DNA from: Aerococcus urinae
GTDB lineage: Bacteria; Bacillota; Bacilli; Lactobacillales; Aerococcaceae
DNA: 64,000 nucleotides
Assembly (NCBI RefSeq): GCF_001543175.1
Contig: NZ_CP014161.1
Coordinates: forward strand, 992,001 to 1,056,000
Direction: 5' to 3'
The position numbers and the translations under genes were made by a program. Shown here piece after piece: positions 57,952 through 64,000 of the stretch; the first letter of the stretch is position 1, and every line of letters begins with the position of its first letter. The notes under the pieces are model-generated. The model was not told where the DNA came from. It saw only the letters and a program-made list of their open reading frames with translations, and ran no database searches.

Positions 57952-58314
57952 TTATTTGTCATCTTCATTAGAAGCTATCGATACATATTCTTCAATGTCT
58001 TTAAAATTGACTACAGTTCTTTCTTCAAGGATATCTCTAGCTGGACGACTTGACTGACTCCAATCAATTTTTAAAATGGCAGAGTTAGTAAGAAGCTTTT
58101 CGATTTCTCCAATAATTGTATAGGTTCTGAATTGAAACTTGACAACATCACCTATATTAGGCCGAATAGATTCCTTAATAGTATCAATGATTTCATTTGC
58201 CTGTTCATAAGGCATATCTAATAAATTAGCTATCCGTGAATTACTGGTTCCTCGTCGAAGTTCAGTTTCCACTAGTGACTGCATTTCCGCCGTTATCTTT
58301 GGTTTACGACCCAT
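57952..58314 (-). CDS. HTH and KOW-like domain protein of unknown function
   Basis: A 120-residue soluble protein. Residues 1-45 (KPKITAEMQSLVETELRRGTSNSRIANLLDM) look like a helix-turn-helix, and 50-110 (IGDVVKFQFRTYTIIGEIEKL) like a short beta-barrel of the KOW or DUF2187 type. GGGAGAG eight bases before the ATG supports the start. It sits where fabT lies in several Lactobacillales, upstream of fabH on the same strand, but has its own terminator. Any role in fab control is speculation. Confidence 0.6.
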   Translation of the reverse strand: MGRKPKITAEMQSLVETELRRGTSNSRIANLLDMPYEQANEIIDTIKESIRPNIGDVVKFQFRTYTIIGEIEKLLTNSAILKIDWSQSSRPARDILEERTVVNFKDIEEYVSIASNEDDK

Positions 58315-58473
58315 ACGCTCGTCTCTCCCATCTAATACAAGCTGGCTGGCTATGAAATTAAATATATGAATAATATTAACATACTATCGATTGCGGCACA
58401 ATTTATAGCTGTTAATTCATTAAGCATAAGCCATCTTTAATTAACAAAACCAGCTTAAATGCTTACTATTTAA

Positions 58474-58517
58474 AACAGATCACCATCCCTCTAATAATAA
58501 AGGAGTAGTGATCTGTT
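58474..58517 (-). terminator. Terminator after the 350-residue membrane protein gene
   Basis: AACAGATCAC (58474-58483) and GTGATCTGTT (58508-58517) pair, with a partly paired interior. On the minus strand TTTTAAAT follows. Confidence 0.75.
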
Positions 58518-58565
58518 AGTTGTTAATATAATTTTATTCTAAGGACATGGTGCCTTTAGATCGAA

Positions 58566-59618
58566 TTACATATTAGTTTCATCAACTTTACCAGTAACTG
58601 ATTTAGTACCTAATAAGCCACCAAGGCATGATAGGACACAGCCTAATAAGACACCAACAAATGCCCAGATTGAGCCTTGTGAGATGCCATCTGAAACATC
58701 ATCAGCATCTTGACGTAATTGTTGAATATTGCTGTCAAGTTCTTGTTGGGTACTTTGAATGGCATTATTAGCATTTTCAATTTGGTTACGTGCTTCATTA
58801 GCAGCTTGGTTATAACCATCAATAATATTTTGAGTAGTTTCTTCAGCTTCTTGTTGAGTTAAATCAGTGTTAGAAGCAATGGCGTTAGAAACAGCCTCTT
58901 GGTCTACGTTTTCTGAAATATTGTCAACCCGGCTGGTTAATGAATCTGCCAAGTCATTAAATACTTGTTCAGAATTTTGTGGATTAACGACAACTTCACG
59001 AGCTGCGTTAGCAATATCATTTACCGCGCCATTTAATTGGTCAGATAAATATTCTGGTTGTAATTCACGAATATCAGTATCTCTTAAGACTTCTTGAACG
59101 TCTTGGTTAAGATTTTGAATATCTTGATCGTTTACATCAATGTTGTTTGCTAAAGCATTTACGCCTTCACTTACAGCATCTCCAGCGTTTGAAGCAACAC
59201 TTGTTACAGCGTCACCAGCAACACTAGCAGTTTGACCAATAACATTACCTGCAAAGCCTAGAACAGAAGCAACAATTTGTCCTAATAAGACAACTGTTAC
59301 GACTAGGGAAATTGCCCATGATAAAAAACCATGGACTGCGCCTACTCGACGTGCAGTTACACCAGCAACAAAGCCTGATCCTAAAAATGATAGTGCTAAT
59401 GAAATAACTGACCAGACCATAACACCGGTACCGACACCATCAAGCGGATTTTGTGCACTCGGTTGGATCATACCAAATCCAATGGCATTTCCAATTAAGG
59501 AAAAAGTAATTAATAAAGCAATAAAAGTTACTAGGCCAGCAAATACAGCTCCCCAGGATAAGTTGTACCCGGCTTCTGCATCGTTAGCACCTAGATAGGT
59601 TCTAAAACGATTTCTCAT
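58566..59618 (-). CDS. Membrane protein with long helical middle domain
   Basis: Unknown 350-residue protein. About three hydrophobic helices occupy residues 20-125. A long polar region (about 130-310) is rich in Asn, Gln, Asp, Ala and Val with repeated alternating patterns, probably coiled-coil or extended helix. A last hydrophobic segment (about 315-340) is followed by a short tail. The C-terminal helix GSIWAFVGVLLGCVLSCLGGLLG contains glycine-rich packing motifs. It may be related to YrzE-like stress membrane proteins, though I am not sure. It appears monocistronic. Confidence 0.65.
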   Translation of the reverse strand: MRNRFRTYLGANDAEAGYNLSWGAVFAGLVTFIALLITFSLIGNAIGFGMIQPSAQNPLDGVGTGVMVWSVISLALSFLGSGFVAGVTARRVGAVHGFLSWAISLVVTVVLLGQIVASVLGFAGNVIGQTASVAGDAVTSVASNAGDAVSEGVNALANNIDVNDQDIQNLNQDVQEVLRDTDIRELQPEYLSDQLNGAVNDIANAAREVVVNPQNSEQVFNDLADSLTSRVDNISENVDQEAVSNAIASNTDLTQQEAEETTQNIIDGYNQAANEARNQIENANNAIQSTQQELDSNIQQLRQDADDVSDGISQGSIWAFVGVLLGCVLSCLGGLLGTKSVTGKVDETNM

Positions 59619-59793
59619 AAAATCACTCCTTTTAAAATAATATATAATATTGTATTAAACAAAGCAAGCAAAAGCCCTTGAAATAACTAATATTCATACA
59701 ATCGATTGAAAATATTGTATTATCATTTCTAAATATCTATAAAAAGTTTAAAAACCGCCTAGCAAATATATTTATTATTTACCGACAAAGAAT

Positions 59794-59819
59794 AAAGGCC
59801 AGATAAAAAATCTAGCCTT
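59794..59819 (-). terminator. Terminator after brnQ
   Basis: Minus-strand AAGGCTAGAT pairs with ATCTGGCCTT around TTTTT, then TATTCTTT. It lies five bases after the brnQ stop. Confidence 0.85.
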
Positions 59820-59824
59820 CTCGC

Positions 59825-61150
59825 TTATTTTGCATAACCTTTAATGATCTTTCCACGGTAACTGCCATGCTGAATTTTCCACACCAGAGTACCGATACCT
59901 GCTCCCAAAAGTGCCATAGACACCCAGCCAAAACCTTGGGGGCCAAAGGGAACTATTCGAACAATATCTTCGAAGATTTTAGGAGCAAAGTCTAATTGAA
60001 TAAGCGCTTCAACCACCGTATAAATACTGGTTAATAAGACTGCTCCCTTAGTCGTTCCGTCATTAGGAATATATTTTCTAAATAAACCGATTAAAGTAAC
60101 AATGATTCCTAATGGATAAGCGACTGCAAACAAGGGCTCACTCAATCCAACAATTTTCTCTACCCCGACAGTCCCTTGTACCACACAAAAAATACAAAAA
60201 ACAAAAACGATAAAGGTATAGGGGTATTTCTGACGAGTAAGCTCTTGGGTAAAGTTTGCTACTGAAGCTAATAATCCCGTAGCAGTCGTTAAGCAAGCTA
60301 AGGTTATAGCGATGGAAAGAATGATTTTTCCGGCGCCACCAATAGTTTGCTCAACAATGGCAATTAATAACTGGGTTCTTTCAATATCAGGGCTATAAAT
60401 CGTTGACGCTGTAGCCCCTAGCCATAACAAACTACCATAAATGAACAATAATAAGGCACTAGCTATGACAGATGCCCAGATAGTCATCCGCATTCCTGCT
60501 TGGTGGTTATATTTTTTATGTCTAATTGTCATAATCATGACACTAGAAAAGAGTAAACCAGTGATTAAATCCCCCATTTGATAACCTTCGGTAAAAGCCC
60601 AACCGAAGCTATTATCGACCTGAGCAGCCGCCATATTGGGGCTGACTGGGTTAATCATACCAAAAATAATAATTCCAATGACCATTGCAATCAAAGCAGG
60701 GGTAAGATAGCGTCCGATCTTATCAACCACGCCCAATTGATCAACAGTGAGGAAATAAACCACAATAAAGAAAACAATTAAAACGACATAGTTAGGTAAC
60801 CAAGGGAACAAGGAACGAAAACCTACTTCATAAGTCGTTGCACCAGTACGTGGGATTAAAATAAATAAGGCAATTAAATACATAGTAATACAATTAAAGA
60901 CTTTATAAAACCAGGGAGCAATTGGTTCGGAAACTGCTTTTACCGATCCCCCACCTTTAACAATAGCTACCATCGATAAGACCGGCACTAATATCGCGGT
61001 TAAAGCCAAACCAATAACACTGGCAGACCAATTTTCTCCTACAATAATTCCCATATAAGGCGGAAAAACCAAATTACCTGCTCCAAAAAAAGTAGCAAAC
61101 AAGGTAAAACCTACCACGATCGTATCTACAATAAAGCGCCTATTTTTCAT
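59825..61150 (-). CDS. brnQ: Branched-chain amino acid transport system II carrier protein
   Basis: Sodium-coupled importer of leucine, isoleucine and valine, 441 residues with about twelve hydrophobic helices. It begins with the family stretch TLFATFFGAGNLVFPPYMG, and SEPLFAVAYPLGIIVTLIGLF is typical. An AAAGGTTTGG site precedes the ATG. Upstream sequence holds several GTGAAA/TTTCAC half-sites of unknown meaning. Confidence 0.95.
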   Translation of the reverse strand: MKNRRFIVDTIVVGFTLFATFFGAGNLVFPPYMGIIVGENWSASVIGLALTAILVPVLSMVAIVKGGGSVKAVSEPIAPWFYKVFNCITMYLIALFILIPRTGATTYEVGFRSLFPWLPNYVVLIVFFIVVYFLTVDQLGVVDKIGRYLTPALIAMVIGIIIFGMINPVSPNMAAAQVDNSFGWAFTEGYQMGDLITGLLFSSVMIMTIRHKKYNHQAGMRMTIWASVIASALLLFIYGSLLWLGATASTIYSPDIERTQLLIAIVEQTIGGAGKIILSIAITLACLTTATGLLASVANFTQELTRQKYPYTFIVFVFCIFCVVQGTVGVEKIVGLSEPLFAVAYPLGIIVTLIGLFRKYIPNDGTTKGAVLLTSIYTVVEALIQLDFAPKIFEDIVRIVPFGPQGFGWVSMALLGAGIGTLVWKIQHGSYRGKIIKGYAK

Positions 61151-61518
61151 AAAACCAAACCTTTCAGTATAAGTATAGGGCTGATCGTCAACTCATATAA
61201 AGCTGTCAAAAGAAGAACGATTAAAAGCATTATTCACCTACTAAAGGCTGATTTAAGGACAAAACTTAACATATCGATTTGCCCAGGTCGCTTTAAAAGT
61301 TCCCTATATCTATTAGTATTTTTATTTCATGTGAAATTTATAATACGCTATTTATTGTGAAATAATAAAGATTTGCGCTTTTTATACGCAGATATTATCT
61401 ATTATAAAGTCTACATCTCAGCGCCCATAAAATCGCTATTCACAAATAAAATATTTCATCTAAAGTTGTTTTTCACATAAATTAATTAGGCTAAATTTCC
61501 AATTTACCAATAGGAAAA

Positions 61519-61544
61519 GCGACTTCTTCTTATAAAGAAGTCGC
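61519..61544. terminator. Orphan terminator-like hairpin
   Basis: GCGACTTCTT and AAGAAGTCGC form a perfect 10-bp stem around a six-base loop. On the minus strand it is followed by TTTTCC. No gene ends here, so it may serve read-through from greA or an unseen small RNA. Confidence 0.5.
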
Positions 61545-61776
61545 CTTCAACAACTTATTCTTTTATTATACCATTTTTGCTAAGTAGCGAAATATTTTTA
61601 TTTAATAATTTTATATACAATAAGGTAAGGATGTGAAAACGCCACTAAAGACTTGGATGATATGGCCAGCTATTTCCTAACTTGTGGACGATTTGAACAG
61701 TTATATTTAAAAACAGCCATTTTAAAATATTTCAGATCAGCTCTATGACAGGCTTTATTTCAAATGCGCACAAATT

Positions 61777-61805
61777 AAAAGAGGCTGAACCTCTCGTCCA
61801 GCCTC
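61777..61805 (-). terminator. Terminator of greA
   Basis: Minus strand GAGGCTG (61805-61799) pairs with CAGCCTC (61787-61781), followed by TTTT. Confidence 0.85.
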
Positions 61806-61820
61806 CTTCGATTAACTTTA

Positions 61821-62300
61821 TTAAGCAGTTTCTACTGCGAGAATTCTAACACTGAAAGCTCCACCAGGAGTTTCAATTTCCACTTCATCGCCAACTTTTT
61901 TTCCAATTAAGGCATTGGCTATCGGCGACTCATTTGAAATTTTACCACCAAGGGGATCTGCTTCAGCTTTACCGACAATTTCGTATTCTTCCTCTTCACC
62001 ATCAGGAAGCTCTTGAAATTTAACCCGTTTACCAATGCTTACCGTATCCTTACCCAAGGCATCAGGGTCAACAATTTCAGCATAACGGATCATATTTTCG
62101 ATTTTAGCAATTTGACTTTCCAAAATGGATTGTTCATTTTTAGCGGATTCATATTCTGAATTTTCTGATAAGTCCCCAAATGAACGCGCAACCTTGATTC
62201 GGCTAATCACTTCAGGGCGCTTATTTAATTTTAAATCTTCTAATTCCGCTTCTAAACGTTCCTTACCTTCTACGGTCATTGGGAAAGTTTGTTCTGACAT
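61821..62300 (-). CDS. greA: Transcription elongation factor GreA
   Basis: Rescues backtracked RNA polymerase by stimulating transcript cleavage. The 159-residue protein has the N-terminal coiled coil with the acidic-tip motif [15 protein letters not shown] (about residues 43-57) and the C-terminal domain with [23 protein letters not shown]. It lies 83 bases downstream of mltG, the usual Firmicute order. Confidence 0.97.
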   Translation of the reverse strand: MSEQTFPMTVEGKERLEAELEDLKLNKRPEVISRIKVARSFGDLSENSEYESAKNEQSILESQIAKIENMIRYAEIVDPDALGKDTVSIGKRVKFQELPDGEEEEYEIVGKAEADPLGGKISNESPIANALIGKKVGDEVEIETPGGAFSVRILAVETA

Positions 62301-62382
62301 CTAACATTCTCCTAACACATACGATTAAAATATACAAAATAATACCATATTACTAACTTTTTAGCAATGTAAATATGGCTTT

Positions 62383-63525
62383 TTATTGTTCTTGAAGCTT
62401 GGCATCTTCTGGACTAACGTATTCTTGAACTAATTGATCATGTTCTTCGTAAGTTTTTGAGAAATAGACCTTCCCAGTGCTTAAATCAGCTACGAAATAC
62501 ATATAGTCATTAGGGGTTGGATTTAAAGCTGCTTGAATAGCACTCTCACTTGGATTATTAAAGGGACCAGGTCCTAAACCAGTATTTTGGTAGAGATTAT
62601 AGGGAGAATCAATCATAGTATCCTCGATAGTCACATAGGTAGAATGCTCATTATGGGCGTAGTTCAGGGTAATATCCGATTGTAGGGGCATATTCTCGGC
62701 TAGACGGTTATAAAAGACTCCTGATACCATCTTACGATCTTCGTCAGTGGAAGCTTCTTTCTCAATAATTGAAGCTAGAGTTAAAATTTCATGCCAAGAA
62801 AGACTCTGTTGTTTTAAGGCATCACTATACTTTTGTCGGATAGTCTCACTAGCTGCCAGCATTTTATCAACAAAGCTTTCTACGGTATCGGATTGAGTTA
62901 ATTCATAGGTGGCCGGGAAAAGGTAACCTTCCAAGGGATAGCGTAATTGGTCATTATTCACCACAGCTTTGAGTAATTCGGGATATTTGGCCGCTTCTTC
63001 AGCCAATAAGTCCTCTGAGTTAATCCGCTTCAAGGCTTCTTCCTGCGTGATTCCAAAATAATCTGCCATCACTTGAGCAATTTCTTCAACATTCATGCCC
63101 TCTTTGACTAAGACCGCTTGGGTAGCCGGACCTTGGGCATGTGAGAGTTGATTCATGACTTCACCAAAGCCAGACGAGGTTTTCAATTGATAGGTTCCTG
63201 CCTGAATTGGATCATGATTGGATAGGCGGAGGTAGATCTTAAAGAGATTTTCATTAAAAATGACATCATTTTCGTTAAGAATATGGGCTATTTGACTAGT
63301 ACTTGCTCCCTGAGGAATGGTCACCTGAGTTTCTTTTTCCTCTCCAAAGCCACCAGTTGCTACTAGGGTTCCCATTAGTAGAGCAAAGACAATACAGATA
63401 AGGAGCAAAGTAATAATAATCCAGCGGATAATCCGATTAGCCTGAACATTTTCTTGTTTTTCTAAAGCATTGACCCTAGCCTGGTCTCGCTTTACTCTTT
63501 TTTTCTTTTCTTCATCATTAAACAT
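62383..63525 (-). CDS. mltG: Endolytic murein transglycosylase MltG
   Basis: Membrane-anchored lytic transglycosylase that cuts nascent glycan strands. The 380-residue protein has a basic cytosolic N terminus (about 1-33), one helix (34-60), a LysM-like subdomain, and the catalytic YceG domain with LASIIEKEAS, where the Glu is catalytic, and VFYNRL. The ending GLGPGPFNNPSESAIQAALNP is the family signature. GAGGAAGC precedes the ATG. Confidence 0.95.
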   Translation of the reverse strand: MFNDEEKKKRVKRDQARVNALEKQENVQANRIIRWIIITLLLICIVFALLMGTLVATGGFGEEKETQVTIPQGASTSQIAHILNENDVIFNENLFKIYLRLSNHDPIQAGTYQLKTSSGFGEVMNQLSHAQGPATQAVLVKEGMNVEEIAQVMADYFGITQEEALKRINSEDLLAEEAAKYPELLKAVVNNDQLRYPLEGYLFPATYELTQSDTVESFVDKMLAASETIRQKYSDALKQQSLSWHEILTLASIIEKEASTDEDRKMVSGVFYNRLAENMPLQSDITLNYAHNEHSTYVTIEDTMIDSPYNLYQNTGLGPGPFNNPSESAIQAALNPTPNDYMYFVADLSTGKVYFSKTYEEHDQLVQEYVSPEDAKLQEQ

Positions 63526-63668
63526 CGTGCTTCCTCATTTCATAATAAAAAGACTCTGCTTTGAACAAAATAAGCTATTATGCATTTTACTGATAAAGAT
63601 GCTATTTGTAAACTTAGAGCCAAAAATTTAACCAGAATGAAACATTTATCCTATCATCACATAAAAAG

Positions 63669-63690
63669 AGGCGGTGACCAAAGTCACAGC
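63669..63690. other. Small hairpin upstream of mltG
   Basis: GGCGGTGAC and GTCACAGCC pair around CAAA with one mismatch. No T tract follows, so this is not a clear terminator. Confidence 0.3.
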
Positions 63691-63716
63691 CCCGTATGTC
63701 AACTGCCATTAATAAT

Positions 63717-63751
63717 AAAAGAGAATATGACCTCATATCATATTCTCTTTA
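63717..63751 (-). terminator. Terminator after the DUF1292 gene
   Basis: GAGAATATGA (63721-63730) and TCATATTCTC (63738-63747) form a perfect 10-bp stem. On the minus strand TTTTATTATT follows. Confidence 0.9.
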
Positions 63752-63757
63752 CCTGGC

Positions 63758-64000
63758 TTATTGATTTAAGTTTGGGTCTTGAACGAAAGTGTTAAACACT
63801 TCCTCTACCATATCCCATTCTTCTTCACTTTCAATTGGCAATAAGCTACCTTCTCCGTCTTCGCCCTCTTCATAGGCATAGGCTTCGATGTTTAATTCTT
63901 CACCTTCCTCTTCAGCTGGGTATACTAAGACGTAAGATTTATTCAAATCTTTCGAGTCGAAACTAAAGAGAATTTTATACAAACGCTCATTACCTTCTTC
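63758..64000 (-). CDS. DUF1292 family protein (5' end outside the window)
   Basis: An acidic, uncharacterised Firmicute protein, usually about 90-110 residues, often next to ruvX (yqgF) and mltG. The last 80 residues are visible. The reading frame continues to the window edge as [14 protein letters not shown], which matches the usual start of the conserved core. The TTG at 63982 is therefore an internal Leu, not a start. The ending [15 protein letters not shown] is typical of the family. Function unknown. Confidence 0.85.
   Translation of the reverse strand, partial: EEGNERLYKILFSFDSKDLNKSYVLVYPAEEEGEELNIEAYAYEEGEDGEGSLLPIESEEEWDMVEEVFNTFVQDPNLNQ

Larger units (their letters stand above)
61151..61820. 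other. Gene-free stretch between brnQ and greA
   Basis: 670 bases with no gene I can support. It holds the brnQ 5' region with repeated GTGAAA/TTTCAC motifs, including ATTTCATGTGAAAT at 61324-61337. It also has a perfect 10-bp hairpin at 61519-61544 and the greA terminator at 61777-61805. A 28-codon ORF at 61662-61748 has no convincing ribosome binding site. Confidence 0.7.

Noticed and set aside
61662-61748. 28-codon ORF (start MASYFLTCGRF) in the brnQ-greA gap
   Set aside because: There is no convincing ribosome binding site and no recognisable family. It could be a remnant, but chance is as likely.
63758-63982. DUF1292 gene starting at the TTG at 63982
   Set aside because: The frame continues to the window edge with residues matching the family core, so the gene is cut by the window rather than starting there.

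Overview
The window is chromosomal DNA from a low-GC Gram-positive bacterium. The gene set (T-box leaders, GpsB, FabK-type fatty acid synthesis, TTG starts with strong AGGAGG ribosome binding sites, a DUF3013 gene beside prmA, a DUF1292 gene) points to Lactobacillales. An Aerococcus-like member of the Aerococcaceae is my best guess, but it is an inference without a database search. Almost all of the window is ordinary chromosome: I see no prophage, no CRISPR array, no tRNA or rRNA gene and no intact insertion sequence.

Layout. 1-752: lexA, facing a minus-strand block across a shared terminator. 777-9760: minus-strand apt, recJ, an SDR dehydrogenase, rnz, obgE, glyS and glyQ, with a glycine T-box leader upstream of glyQ. 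10065-14564: recO, era, dgkA, ybeY, phoH, yqeY and rpsU. 14630-20220: a nucleoside salvage operon (nucleoside hydrolase, two permeases, a double ATPase, a substrate-binding lipoprotein), divergent from a KdgT-type permease. 21559-28146: a Fur-family regulator divergent from a PPDK regulatory protein, then RDD protein, sppA, aspS and hisS, with a His/Asp T-box leader. 28295-36331: a cell-wall amidase, dtd, rel, prmA, a DUF3013 gene, gpsB, the RNase P RNA and an RlmL-like methyltransferase. 36469-48125 is the most accessory-looking part: a lone UreI-type channel, an inositol-phosphatase family protein, a cytoplasmic alpha-amylase, a YkvI-like transporter, an FMN/FAD reductase, an MscS channel, remnants that look like IS ends, a TetR regulator, a protein with three FMN-binding repeats plus a PAS-like domain, an RNase HI and an unknown helical protein. 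48256-57798: a complete type II fatty acid synthesis operon, fabH-acpP-fabK-fabD-fabG-fabF-accB-fabZ-accC-accD-accA. 57952-64000: an HTH/KOW-like protein, a membrane protein, brnQ, a 670-base gap, greA, mltG and a DUF1292 gene cut by the window edge.

How the parts work together. The fatty acid operon has a near-consensus promoter (TTGACA, 17 bases, TATTAT) overlapped by a FabT-like palindrome, although no MarR-type fabT lies beside it. A strong terminator hairpin sits inside the operon between fabK and fabD. The nucleoside operon would import nucleosides and split them to free bases, which apt can partly salvage.

The best candidate for something little described is the cytosolic flavin group at 41100-46661. 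A TetR regulator is divergent from the three-FMN-repeat/PAS protein, two near-identical 13-base repeats lie exactly 70 bases apart between them, and a soluble FMN/FAD fumarate-reductase-family enzyme lies nearby. Its substrate and partners cannot be read from the sequence.
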